From: Pelomonas cellulosilytica
GTDB taxonomy: Bacteria; Pseudomonadota; Gammaproteobacteria; Burkholderiales; Burkholderiaceae_C
DNA length: 64,000 nucleotides
Assembly (NCBI RefSeq): GCF_021353265.1
Contig: NZ_JAJTWU010000011.1
Span: forward strand, 165,276 to 229,275
Direction: 5' to 3'
Every line of letters begins with the position of its first letter. Position 1 is the first letter of the stretch. The translations under genes were made by a program, and so were the position numbers. The notes below the pieces were generated by a model. The model searched no databases and had not been told where the DNA came from. It saw nothing but the letters and a program-made list of their open reading frames with translations. This document shows, piece by piece, positions 54,218 to 63,881 of the stretch.

Positions 54218-55419
54218 TTGCCTTCGTTTCCTCTCCGTACCGTGGCCTGCGGGTCGCGCTGATGGCTGCTGCCTCGCTGGCGCTGCATGCCTGCCTCACC
54301 GCCTGCCATGGCGACACCCATGCCGAGCCGGTTTCCGGCGAGGCTGTGTTGCAGGGCGCGCAGCTGATCTTTCCTGCCGGCCATCCGCAGCTGCGGCTGC
54401 TGAAGCTGGAACCGGCGCGGCCCAGCAGCGCGGTGGACGTGGCGCTTAGCGCCAAGCTCGTCTGGAACGAGGACCGCACTCAGCGGCTGTACCCCGCCTT
54501 CGCCGGCCGTGTCGAGCGCATCGCGGCGGATGTCGGCAGCGTCGTCAAGCCCGGCAGTTTGCTGGCCGCGCTGGCCTCGCCGGATTTCGGCGCCGCCCAG
54601 GCGGACGCCGCCCGCGCCGAGGCCGACCACGCGCTGACCGCCAGGCAACTGCAGCGGCAACGCGAGCTGCTCGCGGCCGGCATCGTGGCCCGGCGCGACG
54701 TCGAGCAGGCCGAGGCCGATGCGGCGCGCGCCGAGGCCGAGCAGGCCCGCGCCCATGCCCGCGTTCGGCTGTACGGTGGCGGCAGTGGCGTGGACCAGCA
54801 ACTGGCGCTGCGCTCCAGCATCGGCGGCGTCGTCGTCGAGCGCAACCTGAACCCGGGGCAGGAGCTCCGGCCTGACCAAAGCGGCCCCGGCGTGCCGGCG
54901 CTGTTCGTGGTCAGCGACCCATCGACCCTGTGGGTGCAGATCGATGCACGCGAGTCCGAGGTCGGCACGCTGAAGCCGGGCAGCGCCTTCGAGCTGGAGG
55001 TGCCGGCCTATCCGGGCCGGCGCTTCACCGGCCAGGTTACGGCGCTTGCCGACGCCATCGACCCGCAGACGCGCACCGTCAAGGTCCGCGGCCGCGTGGA
55101 CAACGCCGAGCGGCTGCTCAAGGCCGAGATGCTGGCCACGGCCCATGTACAGCGGCATCCGGGCGAGGGTGTCGTCGTGCCGGCGAGCGCCGTGCTGTTG
55201 CGCGGCGAGAAGCACTGGGTATTCGTGTCGCCCAAGCAGGGCGTGTTCGAGGCGCGAGAGGTGGAGCAGGGCGCGGCCAGCGGCCAGCAGGTCGTGCTGC
55301 GGCGTGGGCTGGAGGCGGGCGAGCAGGTTGTGACGGACAACGCGCTGCTGCTGGACCGCCAGATGAGCGTCGCGCAGGCCAGCGCGCAGCCGGCTTCCGC
55401 GAAGGCGTCGCAGCAATGA
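54214..55419 (+). CDS. RND efflux periplasmic adaptor (CzcB/CusB-like), lipobox present
   Basis: Membrane-fusion protein of 401 residues linking the inner-membrane pump to TolC. A signal peptide with a lipobox (HACLTAC) suggests lipid anchoring. Then come the lipoyl-like barrel halves (AGRVERIAADVGSVVKPGSL), a helical hairpin rich in Ala/Glu (about 125-185), and the beta-barrel domain (ESEVGTLKPGSAFELEVPAY). No Met-rich copper site or separate metal-binding N-terminus is evident. Confidence 0.9.
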   Translation: MIAFVSSPYRGLRVALMAAASLALHACLTACHGDTHAEPVSGEAVLQGAQLIFPAGHPQLRLLKLEPARPSSAVDVALSAKLVWNEDRTQRLYPAFAGRVERIAADVGSVVKPGSLLAALASPDFGAAQADAARAEADHALTARQLQRQRELLAAGIVARRDVEQAEADAARAEAEQARAHARVRLYGGGSGVDQQLALRSSIGGVVVERNLNPGQELRPDQSGPGVPALFVVSDPSTLWVQIDARESEVGTLKPGSAFELEVPAYPGRRFTGQVTALADAIDPQTRTVKVRGRVDNAERLLKAEMLATAHVQRHPGEGVVVPASAVLLRGEKHWVFVSPKQGVFEAREVEQGAASGQQVVLRRGLEAGEQVVTDNALLLDRQMSVAQASAQPASAKASQQ

Positions 55420-58400
55420 AGCGCCTCGTGCTGCTGGCCCTGGGCCAGCCCGTGCTCCTCGTGCTTGCAGTGCTGCTGTTCGTCGGCGCCGGCATCGTCG
55501 CCTTCGTGAACCTGCCGGTGGAGGCCTTCCCCGACGTGACCGACACGCAGGTCACCGTCATTGCGCTGCACCCCGGCCATGCGGCCGAGGAGGTCGAGAA
55601 GCAGGTGACGCTGCCCATCGAGGTCGCGCTGTCGGGCCTGCCGAACGCGATCCGCGTGTTCTCGCACACGCAGTTCGGGCTGTCGTACACCGTCATCACG
55701 TACGACGACGACGCCAAAGTTCAGGCGGTGCGCCAGGAGGTGGCCGAGCGGTTGCGCGGCGTGGACCTGCCGCCCGGCGTGACGGCCGACATCGCACCCA
55801 ACTCCACGCCGGTCGGCGAGGTGATGCGCTACCGGCTGCGCGGCGACGGCAAGAGCACGACTGAGCTGCGCTCCCTCGAGGACTGGGTCGTCGAGCGCGG
55901 CCTGCGCCAGGTGCCCGGCGTGGCCGACGTGGTGGCCATGGGCGGCTTTATCAAGCAGTACGAGGTGCAGCCCGATCTGGACAGGCTGCGCGCCCACGGC
56001 CTGACCTTCCAGAACCTGCTGGACGCGCTGGGCCGCGGCAACGGCAATGCCGGCGGCAGCTACGTGGGGCAGGGCGCGCAGCAGTACGCGATCCGCGGCA
56101 TCGGCCTGCTGCGCTCGGCCGAGGACATCGGCGACATCGTCGTCGCCGCGCGCAACGGCACACCCATCCTGATCCGGGACGTCGCCCACGTCGAGGTCGG
56201 CGGCGTGCCGCGGCTCGGTGTCGTGGGCCAGGACGAGGACGACGATGTCGTCACGGGCATCGTCGTCATGCGCAAGGGCGAGAACGCCAGCGCCGTGCTC
56301 AAGGGCGTGAAGGCCCGGATCGCCGAGCTGAACGAGCGCGGCCTGCCGCCCGGCGTGCAGATCGTGCCGTTCTACGACCGCACTTGGCTGATGGGCAAGA
56401 CGCTGTCCACCGTGTTCCGCAACCTCGTCGAAGGCGCGTTGCTGGTGTCGCTGGTGCTGTACCTGTTCCTGTCCAACCTGCGCGCCAGCCTGGCGGTGGT
56501 GGCGGTCATCCCGCTTGCGCTGCTGGGCACCTTCCTCGGCCTCAAGGTGCTGGGCGTGCCGGCCAACCTGCTGAGCCTGGGGGCGATGGACTTCGGCATC
56601 ATCGTCGACGGTGCGGTCATCGTTGTCGAGAACATCATGCACCGCCTCGCCGAGCGCGGCGAAGGGCTGGACCGAAGGAAGCGCCTGACGCTGATCGCGA
56701 CGGCCACCGACGAGGTCGGCCGGCCGACGCTGTTCTCGATGCTCATCATCATCGCAGCGCACATCCCGATCTTTGCACTGCAGCGCCACGAGGGCCGCAT
56801 CTTCCAGCCGATGGCTCTGTCGGTCAGTATGGCGTTGCTGGGCTCGCTGGTGTTCTCGCTGACGCTGGTGCCGCTGCTGGCCTTCTGGCTGCTGCGCCGG
56901 AAGCTGCCGCATGCGGACAACCGCCTCGTGCAGAACGCCAAGCGCCTCTATGCGCCGGTGCTGGACTGGGCGCTGGCCCGGCCGCGGCTCGTCATCGGGC
57001 TGGCGGCGCTGGCGTTCGCGCTGGCACTGGGCGTGGCGTCGCGGCTGGGTTCGGAGTTCCTGCCGGAACTCGACGAGGGCACGATCTGGGTCAACCTGCG
57101 GCTGCCGTCCAGCGTGTCGACGCCGGAGGCCACGCGCATGCTGCGCCAGGTGCGGCGGGCGCTGCACATGGTGCCGGAGGTCAATACCGTCGTTTCCAAG
57201 ACCGGCCAGCCCGAGGACGGCACAGACCCCAAGACGATCAGCATGGCCGAGATCTTCGTGGACCTGAAGCCCGCGGAGACGTGGCGTGCCGGCATGACCA
57301 AGGCCGACCTGATCCACGAGATGGACAAGGCGGTGTCCGCCGTGCCGGGCATGGAGCCGTCGTTCTCGCAGCCCATCCGCGACAACGTGCTGGAGTCCAT
57401 CTCTCAGATCGACGGCCAAATCGTCATCAAGGCCTCGGGTGATGACCTGCGCGCGCTGGGCCGCGTGATGCACGACATCCAGCGCGAGGTGAAGCAGGTG
57501 GAGGGTGTCTATCAGGCCGAGATCGACCGCGAGGGCGAGCTGCCTCAGCTCGTCATCGACATCGACCGTGCACGCGCGGCGCGCCTCGGGCTCAACGTCG
57601 GCGACGTGGAGGACGTCATCGAGGCGGCGCTGGCCGGCAAGGCCGCCACCTACCTTTGGGAGGGCGAGCGCAAGTACGCCGTGACGGTGCGGCTGCCGGA
57701 GGACAAGCGCGCCATCACCGAGCTGCCGCGCACGCTGGTGTCGACGCCGGGGGGCGGCACGGTGCCGTTGTCCGAGGTGGCCAGCATCCGCGAGACGACG
57801 GGCGCGATGAACATCGCCCGCGAGGGCGGCCGGCGCACGATGGCCATCGGCATCTTCATCAAGGACCGCGACATGGGCTCGGTCGTCGCCGACATGAAGG
57901 CCCGCATCGCGAAGTCGGTCAGCGTGCCGGAGGGTTATGCGCTGAGCTGGTCGGGCGAGTTCGAGAACCAGGAACGCGCGATGAAGCGCCTGGCCATCGT
58001 CGTGCCGATCTCGCTGCTGCTGATCTTCGTGCTGCTGTTCAACGCCTTCAATGACTTCCGCATGGCCGCGCTGATCCTGCTGAACGTGCCGCTGGCGCTG
58101 ATCGGCGGCTTCGTCGCACTGTGGGCGCTGGACATTCCGCTGTCGGTGTCGGCGGCAATCGGCTTCATCGCGTTGTCTGGCCAGGCGGTGCTCAACGGGG
58201 TCGTCATGCTCAGCGTGTTCCAGCAGCTGCGCCAGGCAGGGCAAGACGTGCGATCGGCCGTGCGCGAAGGCTCGATGCAGCGGCTGCGCACGGTGCTGAT
58301 GACGGCGATGCTGGCGGCGCTGGGCCTGCTGCCGATGGCGCTGTCGCACGAGATCGGCGCGGAGACGCAGCGGCCGCTGGCCGTCGTCGTCATCGGCGGG

Positions 58401-58490
58401 CTGGTCACGGCGACGCTGCTGACGCTGCTCGTGCTGCCGACGCTCTACGTGGCGTGGTTCGAAAAAGGGGCATCCGCGCAGGCTGACTGA
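55416..58490 (+). CDS. Heavy-metal RND efflux pump (CzcA/CusA family)
   Basis: Inner-membrane proton/metal antiporter of 1024 residues with twelve helices and two large periplasmic loops. The HME-family TM4 motif (MDFGIIVDGAVIVVEN) keeps both Asp residues of the proton relay. Family-typical starts and repeats (FVNLPVEAFPDVTDTQV; LVFSLTLVPLLAFWLL) are present. Expected substrates are Zn/Co/Cd or Cu/Ag; the residues that would discriminate are not decisive. Last gene of the tolC-adaptor-pump operon. Confidence 0.93.
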   Translation: MKRLVLLALGQPVLLVLAVLLFVGAGIVAFVNLPVEAFPDVTDTQVTVIALHPGHAAEEVEKQVTLPIEVALSGLPNAIRVFSHTQFGLSYTVITYDDDAKVQAVRQEVAERLRGVDLPPGVTADIAPNSTPVGEVMRYRLRGDGKSTTELRSLEDWVVERGLRQVPGVADVVAMGGFIKQYEVQPDLDRLRAHGLTFQNLLDALGRGNGNAGGSYVGQGAQQYAIRGIGLLRSAEDIGDIVVAARNGTPILIRDVAHVEVGGVPRLGVVGQDEDDDVVTGIVVMRKGENASAVLKGVKARIAELNERGLPPGVQIVPFYDRTWLMGKTLSTVFRNLVEGALLVSLVLYLFLSNLRASLAVVAVIPLALLGTFLGLKVLGVPANLLSLGAMDFGIIVDGAVIVVENIMHRLAERGEGLDRRKRLTLIATATDEVGRPTLFSMLIIIAAHIPIFALQRHEGRIFQPMALSVSMALLGSLVFSLTLVPLLAFWLLRRKLPHADNRLVQNAKRLYAPVLDWALARPRLVIGLAALAFALALGVASRLGSEFLPELDEGTIWVNLRLPSSVSTPEATRMLRQVRRALHMVPEVNTVVSKTGQPEDGTDPKTISMAEIFVDLKPAETWRAGMTKADLIHEMDKAVSAVPGMEPSFSQPIRDNVLESISQIDGQIVIKASGDDLRALGRVMHDIQREVKQVEGVYQAEIDREGELPQLVIDIDRARAARLGLNVGDVEDVIEAALAGKAATYLWEGERKYAVTVRLPEDKRAITELPRTLVSTPGGGTVPLSEVASIRETTGAMNIAREGGRRTMAIGIFIKDRDMGSVVADMKARIAKSVSVPEGYALSWSGEFENQERAMKRLAIVVPISLLLIFVLLFNAFNDFRMAALILLNVPLALIGGFVALWALDIPLSVSAAIGFIALSGQAVLNGVVMLSVFQQLRQAGQDVRSAVREGSMQRLRTVLMTAMLAALGLLPMALSHEIGAETQRPLAVVVIGGLVTATLLTLLVLPTLYVAWFEKGASAQAD

Positions 58491-58556
58491 CGGCGGTCGA
58501 CATCGGGGACGGCGAGTGCTGCCCGGGAGGCAGGCGGGGCAACCCGCATGCCCGGC

Positions 58557-60101
58557 TCAGGTCCGCAACTTGAACCGGGACACAAGGCCGGTCAACCGGT
58601 TGGCCTGCACCTTCAGGCTCTCGGCCGCCGCCGCGGTCTGCTCGACCAGCGCTGCGTTCTGCTGCGTCATCTGGTCCAGCGAGGTCATCGCGGCGCCCAC
58701 CTGGCCGATGCCTCGGCTCTGCTCGTGGCTGGACGCGTCGATCTCGCTGATCAGCTGGCTGACGCCGTCGACCTGCCTGACGACGCCCTGCACGGTATGC
58801 CCGGCCTGGTCCACTTCGGTCGTTCCCTGCTCGACCTTGGTCACGCTATCGGCGATCAGCGCCTTGATCTCCCGGGCGGCGTCGGCACTGCGGTGCGCCA
58901 GCAGCCGCACCTCGCCGGCCACCACGGCAAAGCCCCGGCCCTGCTCGCCGGCGCGGGCGGCCTCGACGGCGGCATTCAGCGCGAGGATGTTGGTCTGGAA
59001 GGCGATGCCATCGATGACGCCGATGATGTCGGCGATGCGGCGCGAGCTGCCGGAGATCTCGGCCATGGTGCTCACCACGCGGCCTACGGCTTCCCCGCCT
59101 GCTGTCGCGGCCTGCGCGGCCTGTCGTGCCAGTTCCGAGGCCCGCCGTGCGGTCTCGGCGTTGTTGTTCACCGCGGCTGTCATCTGCTCCAGCGCGGCAG
59201 CGGTCTGCTCCAGGCTGCTCGCCTGTTCTTCGGTCCGCTGGCTCAGGTTCAGGCTGCCGGCGGCGATCTCGGTGGAGCCCTGGGCCACCGACTCGGCGCT
59301 CGCACGGACCTCGCCGACGATGGCGCCTAGCTCGCCACTCATGGACTGCAACGCCGCCAGCAGCTGGGCGGTCTCGTCGGTGCCGTCGCTGCGCAGTTGC
59401 AGCGTCAGGTCGCCACCGGCCACCTGATGCGTGGCCTGCAGCGCGGTAGCCAGCGGGCCGGCGATGCCCCGGCCGATCCAGGCGTTGATGGCCAGCAGCA
59501 GCAACGTGGCGGTCAGCGCCGTCGCCATCATCGTGTTCCCCGCCGTCGAGGCCGTCGCGACACCCTGCTCGCGCGTCTGCCTCTCGTGGTCTTCGATCAG
59601 GTCGCTGACATGGGCCATGTCGGCTTCCAGCGCCTTGAACGCGCTCACGAACTGCGGCAGCCGGCGCTCGGCCGACGGCAGATCCTTTCCTGCCAGCGTC
59701 ACCAGCTCGTTGGCGCTCTTGATGTAGGCGTTCAGCTGGGTCTGGGTCTTCTGCACCGAAGCCGTGATCTCGTCGTTGACCGCCATGCCCTTGAGCTTGG
59801 CCATGTCGCTGATGAACTCTTCGGTGTGCTCCCGGATGTCCTTGGCGGCCGCCGCCAGCTCGTTGTCCTGCTGCTTGCTGGCCGCCAGCAGCGCGGCCAG
59901 CACGTCGCTGCGCAACGTGTCATGCATCATGTCCGCTTCCATCTGGGATCGCAGCGCCTCGCTCGCCAGGGACTGTCGGGCGGCCATGCCGGCCATCTGC
60001 TGCAGCGACAGGTAACCCACAGTGCCGGTGCCGAGCACGAAAGCCAGGCCCAGCAGACTCAGTGCGAGCAGCCGGTGCCGCACATGCCATGTCATCGTCA
60101 T
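58557..60101 (-). CDS. Methyl-accepting chemotaxis protein
   Basis: Chemoreceptor of 514 residues: N-terminal helix (about 10-30), a periplasmic four-helix-bundle sensor (about 35-185), a second helix (about 187-207), HAMP and a signalling domain with the conserved tip ([20 protein letters not shown]). No C-terminal CheR-binding pentapeptide is present. It starts 13 bases after an outer-membrane protein gene on the same strand and is probably cotranscribed with it. Ligand unknown. Confidence 0.94.
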   Translation of the reverse strand: MTMTWHVRHRLLALSLLGLAFVLGTGTVGYLSLQQMAGMAARQSLASEALRSQMEADMMHDTLRSDVLAALLAASKQQDNELAAAAKDIREHTEEFISDMAKLKGMAVNDEITASVQKTQTQLNAYIKSANELVTLAGKDLPSAERRLPQFVSAFKALEADMAHVSDLIEDHERQTREQGVATASTAGNTMMATALTATLLLLAINAWIGRGIAGPLATALQATHQVAGGDLTLQLRSDGTDETAQLLAALQSMSGELGAIVGEVRASAESVAQGSTEIAAGSLNLSQRTEEQASSLEQTAAALEQMTAAVNNNAETARRASELARQAAQAATAGGEAVGRVVSTMAEISGSSRRIADIIGVIDGIAFQTNILALNAAVEAARAGEQGRGFAVVAGEVRLLAHRSADAAREIKALIADSVTKVEQGTTEVDQAGHTVQGVVRQVDGVSQLISEIDASSHEQSRGIGQVGAAMTSLDQMTQQNAALVEQTAAAAESLKVQANRLTGLVSRFKLRT

Positions 60102-60114
60102 GTCGACCTCGCGT

Positions 60115-60909
60115 TCAGAATCTGGAGGAGATGCCCACCGTCCAGCTCCAGTCGGGGCTGTTGCGGTTCAGGCCACGGGATACCGCGCCGTCGACTTGCA
60201 GGTCGCGGGTCAGCAGCCAGGCCAGGCCGACGTCGGCGGTGATGGTGTTGCCGCCGTTGCGCGTCGACGCCAGCTGCTGGCCCGACAGCTCGACGAAGCC
60301 GCGCAGGCGCTCCGTCAGCTGCTTGCCGACGACGCCGGACAGCAGAGTGCCGATGTAGCGGCTGCCCGCATCGTTGCGCTCCTGGTAGATCCCGGGCATC
60401 ACGCCGATGGACAGGCCACCCGGCAGCTCCCACTCCGCCACCAGCCGCACCGAGGGGCGAACGCCCTGGCCGCGGAAGGTGCCGCTGCCGCTGTCGACGT
60501 CGGCGTGGAACAGCCAGGCGATGCCGGGCCGGCCTTGCTCCTCGTCGCCATCGGCCACATGCCATTTCAAGCCCACGGACACGTCGGACCAGCCCCGCTG
60601 GCGCACCGTGCCGCTGTCATCCCCGAGCCGCTGCACCATCCGGCCATCGGTCTCGAAGCGCAGCTCCCAGTTGTCGTTCAGCCCGATGCGCAGCAGCGTC
60701 GGCGTGCTTCGCTGTCGACTGGTTAGGATTCCCTCGCGGTCGTATTCCCAGGCGAGGCTGGTTTCGATCTGCACCCGGCCCTTGCCGACGACGTCGCTGG
60801 ATTCGACGAAGTCCGGCCGGTCGGTGGCAATGGGGTCATCGGCAGCGTGGACGGTGGCGCTCAGCGTCAGGGCCAGCCAACCGGGCAGCAGCACAGCGTG
60901 CGTCTTCAA
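60115..60909 (-). CDS. Outer-membrane transporter-like barrel (MetA phenol-degradation family)
   Basis: A predicted outer-membrane protein of 264 residues with a signal peptide ending TVHA, followed by a beta-rich domain ([20 protein letters not shown]) and a C-terminal [10 protein letters not shown] strand ending in Phe. It resembles the PF13557 'phenol MetA' transporter family, whose members are often annotated simply as transporters. Upstream of, and cotranscribed with, the chemoreceptor, suggesting linked uptake and sensing. Confidence 0.75.
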   Translation of the reverse strand: MKTHAVLLPGWLALTLSATVHAADDPIATDRPDFVESSDVVGKGRVQIETSLAWEYDREGILTSRQRSTPTLLRIGLNDNWELRFETDGRMVQRLGDDSGTVRQRGWSDVSVGLKWHVADGDEEQGRPGIAWLFHADVDSGSGTFRGQGVRPSVRLVAEWELPGGLSIGVMPGIYQERNDAGSRYIGTLLSGVVGKQLTERLRGFVELSGQQLASTRNGGNTITADVGLAWLLTRDLQVDGAVSRGLNRNSPDWSWTVGISSRF

Positions 60910-61004
60910 GCCGATCTCCCCGTTCGTCCTGAGATGGATGACTTTAACGGAGCCTGCCCGGCTTGGCGATCGGGACGGGGCAGGCTTGCGATATCGTGCC
61001 GACC

Positions 61005-62444
61005 ATGACCGACTTGAGCTTCTTCTGGCACGACTATGAGACCTTCGGCCGCGTGCCGCGCCGCGACCGCCCGGCGCAGTTCGCCGGCCTGCGCACGGAT
61101 GCCGAGCTCAACGAGATCGGCGAGCCGCTGATGCTGTACTGTCAGCCGGCGCCCGACTACCTGCCCGACCCCGAGTCCTGCCTGCTGACCGGCATCCTGC
61201 CCCAGCACTGCCTGGAGCGCGGCGTGCCCGAGCACGAGTTCGCCGCCGCCATCGAGACCGTGCTGGCGCTGCCCGGCACGGTGGGCGTGGGCTACAACTC
61301 CATCCGCTTCGACGACGAGGTGACGCGTCATCTGTTCTGGCGCAATCTAATTGACCCCTATGGCCGCGAATGGCAGAACGGCTGCGGCCGCTGGGACCTG
61401 CTCGATGTCGTGCGCTGCGCCTACGCGCTGCGGCCCGACGGCCTCGAGTGGCCGAAGCACGACGATGGCCGGCCGAGTTTCAAGCTGGAGCATCTGACCG
61501 CCGCCAATGGCCTCGCGCATGAGGCCGCGCACGATGCGCTGTCCGACGTGCGTGCCACCGTCGCGTTGGCGCGCAAGCTGCGCCATGCACAACCCAAGCT
61601 GTGGGACTTCTGCCTGAAGTTGCGCACCAAGCAGGCCGTGTGGGACGAGATCGGCATCGGCAAGCCCTTCCTGCACGTGTCGGGCATGTACGGCCCGGAG
61701 CGCGGCTGCGTTGCGATGGTCTGGCCGCTGGCACCACACCCGACGAACAAGAACGAACTCATTGTCTGGGACTGCGCCGTCTCGCCGGAAGAGCTGCTGA
61801 CGCTGGGCGCCGACGCCATCCGGCAGCGCATGTTCACGAAGCAGGACGACCTGCCCGAGGGCGTGACGAGGCTGCCGATCAAGACCATCCACGTCAACAA
61901 GTCGCCCATCGTCATCGGCAACCTGAAGACGTTGACCCCGGCCATGGCCGAGCGCTGGGGGCACGACGTCGAGGCGCAGCTCGCCAACGCGACGCTGCTG
62001 GCCGAGAAGGGCCGGCTGCTCGACGGCCTGTGGCTTGACGTCTTCCAGCGCGAGCCATTCGCGCCGGTCGACGTGGATGAAGACCTCTATGGCGGCTTCA
62101 TCGGCAACGAGGACCGCCGCGCGCTGAACCGCGTGCGCACCACGCCGCCTGATCAGCTCGCCGAGCGCGCGGCGCTAGGCAAGCTGGCCTTCCAGGACGG
62201 TCGGCTGGACGAGCTGGTCTTCCGCTGGCGCGCGCGCAACTTCCCGGCGGCGTTGTCGCCCGAGGAAGGCGAGCGCTGGCAGGCGCACTGCGCGGCGCGG
62301 CTGCACCAGGGGGAGGGCGGGGCGCTGACGCTCGCCAGCTTCATGGAGCGCATCGACCAGCTTGGCGACGCGGCAGACGAGCGCGGCCAGGCCATCCTGT
62401 CCGCGCTGTATGACTACGCCGAGCAAATAGCGCCGGAAGCGTGA
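61005..62444 (+). CDS. sbcB: Exodeoxyribonuclease I
   Basis: Processive 3'-5' single-strand DNA exonuclease in recombination and mismatch repair. The 479-residue product begins MTDLSFFWHDYETFGR with the DEDDh Asp/Glu pair (HDYETFG) and has the downstream HDALSDVRATVALA and SH3-like and C-terminal domains of ExoI. The gene starts 95 bases from the divergent outer-membrane gene. Confidence 0.94.
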   Translation: MTDLSFFWHDYETFGRVPRRDRPAQFAGLRTDAELNEIGEPLMLYCQPAPDYLPDPESCLLTGILPQHCLERGVPEHEFAAAIETVLALPGTVGVGYNSIRFDDEVTRHLFWRNLIDPYGREWQNGCGRWDLLDVVRCAYALRPDGLEWPKHDDGRPSFKLEHLTAANGLAHEAAHDALSDVRATVALARKLRHAQPKLWDFCLKLRTKQAVWDEIGIGKPFLHVSGMYGPERGCVAMVWPLAPHPTNKNELIVWDCAVSPEELLTLGADAIRQRMFTKQDDLPEGVTRLPIKTIHVNKSPIVIGNLKTLTPAMAERWGHDVEAQLANATLLAEKGRLLDGLWLDVFQREPFAPVDVDEDLYGGFIGNEDRRALNRVRTTPPDQLAERAALGKLAFQDGRLDELVFRWRARNFPAALSPEEGERWQAHCAARLHQGEGGALTLASFMERIDQLGDAADERGQAILSALYDYAEQIAPEA

Positions 62445-62514
62445 TCTGCGGCATGGTTTAAAGCCGGCACTCCTGCGATAGTTGCGCGATAACCCCGCAC
62501 TCGCAGGAGACCTC

Positions 62515-63441
62515 ATGAACGCCGCTGCCCCCGCCGAAGACCTCACTGCCGCCCGCTTGCGCGCGCTGCTCGTGCGAGCGCCCACAGCCGTTGCCTTCGT
62601 CTCGGGTCAGCGTTTCCAAGTCGTCAGCGACGAGTTCAACCACCTGTTCGGCTTTGGCGACGACAGCGACCTGGCCGGTCAGGGCACGCGCGTCGTCCAC
62701 ACGACGGACCTCGCCCATGCGGGCCTGCAGGATCGCGCCGCCGCCGCCTTTGCCGCAGGCCGGCCGCTGGACGAGGAGATCGAGTACGTCAAGCGCGACG
62801 GCCACCGTTTCTGGGGGCGACTGCAAGCCACGCCGGTGCACTGGGACAAGCCGGCCGGCGAGTCGTTGTGGATCGTCGAGGACGTGAGCGTGGCTCGCGC
62901 CCAGCGCCTGCAGCCCACCTGGACGGCCAAGCACGACGCCGTCACCGAGCTGGCCAACCGTCGCGAGTTCGAACGCCGCCTGGCCGAGCACGTGGGCAGC
63001 CGGCGCAATGAGCCGGTGTCGGTGCTGTGGCTGGATGTCGACCGCTTCGGCGAGGTCATCAAGGACATGGGCGCCGAAGTGGGCGACCATTTCCTCTATG
63101 GCCTGGGCCAGATGTTGATCAGCAAGGTGCGTGCATCCGACCTAGTCGCCCGGCTGGAGGACGACCATTTCGCGATCCTGCTGCCCGACTGCGACCAGCA
63201 CTACGCCCAGATCATTGCCGAGAAGGTGCGTGCGGCCGTAGCGGCCTACCGGCTGCGCTGGGGCCTGCACCGCACGCGCGTTAAGGCCAGCGTCGGTGTT
63301 GTGCAGATCCAGAACACGCTGACGACGGTCGATGCCGTGCTGGGCGGGGCGTCGCTCGCGTGCACCGAGGCCAAGATGGCCGGCGGTGACAGCGTTCGCG
63401 TGTTCGTGCCGGCGGGCAGCTACGAGGAACTCGCGGGCTGA
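62515..63441 (+). CDS. PAS-GGDEF protein with degenerate active site
   Basis: Protein of 308 residues: a PAS domain (about 20-130; VKRDGHRFWGRLQATP) followed by a GGDEF-like domain (about 140-300). The signature loop reads EDDHF at 215-219 instead of GG(D/E)EF, so diguanylate cyclase activity by the normal mechanism is unlikely; it may bind GTP or act as a regulator. AGGAG sits 7 bases before the ATG. Upstream of a flagellar gene, so a motility-related role is plausible. Confidence 0.85.
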   Translation: MNAAAPAEDLTAARLRALLVRAPTAVAFVSGQRFQVVSDEFNHLFGFGDDSDLAGQGTRVVHTTDLAHAGLQDRAAAAFAAGRPLDEEIEYVKRDGHRFWGRLQATPVHWDKPAGESLWIVEDVSVARAQRLQPTWTAKHDAVTELANRREFERRLAEHVGSRRNEPVSVLWLDVDRFGEVIKDMGAEVGDHFLYGLGQMLISKVRASDLVARLEDDHFAILLPDCDQHYAQIIAEKVRAAVAAYRLRWGLHRTRVKASVGVVQIQNTLTTVDAVLGGASLACTEAKMAGGDSVRVFVPAGSYEELAG

Positions 63442-63498
63442 TTTCACGCCCCGCGCGTCGGCGATCCACCGAAACAGGGGGATTCCCGCCGATTGTTC

Positions 63499-63525
63499 TA
63501 AAGTTCAGTGCAGCTCGGTCGATGT
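63499..63525 (+). promoter_or_regulatory. Sigma-28 (FliA) promoter
   Basis: TAAAGTTC (63499-63506), an 11-base spacer, then GTCGATGT (63518-63525). This matches the FliA consensus TAAAGTTT-N11-GCCGATAA in 7 of 8 bases at -35 and 5 of 8 at -10. It lies 30 bases before the flagellar rod-like gene. Confidence 0.8.
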
Positions 63526-63555
63526 AGCGGCCAGAGCGCTCGAAACTGAACTCCG

Positions 63556-63831
63556 ATGACCACCGTCCCGCTGTCCACCGCCCTGACCGGCATCTCCGCC
63601 GCGAATGAGCGCCTGCGCGCGTCCGCGGCCAACATCGCCAATCTGGCGGCCAGCAACCAGGGCCGTACCAGCGTCGAGCCGACCAACGTCGATAAGGTGC
63701 CCGAGAGGGAGATCAACCCGGCCAACGGGATCGTTGAGCAGCAGTCGGCGGCCTATGCCTTCGTCGCGAACCTGAAGGTGCTGCAGACGCAGCTCAACAC
63801 GACCGGCGCGCTGCTGGACATCAAGGCCTGA
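63556..63831 (+). CDS. Small flagellar basal-body rod-like protein (FlgC-like)
   Basis: A 91-residue protein with the FlgBCFG N-terminal rod motif (AANERLRASAANIANLAA) and a C-terminal helix resembling the rod C-terminal domain (SAAYAFVANLKVLQTQLNTT), joined by a short linker. It is much shorter than FlgC (about 135) and FlgG (about 260), so it may be a reduced rod or accessory protein. The sigma-28 promoter supports a late flagellar gene. No other flagellar gene is in view. Confidence 0.75.
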   Translation: MTTVPLSTALTGISAANERLRASAANIANLAASNQGRTSVEPTNVDKVPEREINPANGIVEQQSAAYAFVANLKVLQTQLNTTGALLDIKA

Positions 63832-63857
63832 GCGGCCGATCGCCAATCACCACGAAC

Positions 63858-63881
63858 AGCGGCCCGCGGGCCGCTTCTTTT
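63858..63881 (+). terminator. Rho-independent terminator after the flagellar gene
   Basis: A perfect 18-bp palindrome (AGCGGCCCG / CGGGCCGCT) followed by TTCTTTT ends the flagellar transcript. The group II intron begins at the base immediately after the T-run. Confidence 0.88.

Noticed and set aside
55008..58349. An 1100-codon open frame antisense to the RND pump
   Set aside because: The CzcA-type pump on the + strand is unmistakable; this is a shadow of high-GC coding.
60921..60946. A FliA-like promoter upstream of the outer-membrane/chemoreceptor pair
   Set aside because: TAAAGTCA and GACGAACG on the minus strand are only 10 bases apart and the -10 is poor, so I kept it out, although a motility promoter for a chemoreceptor operon would make sense.
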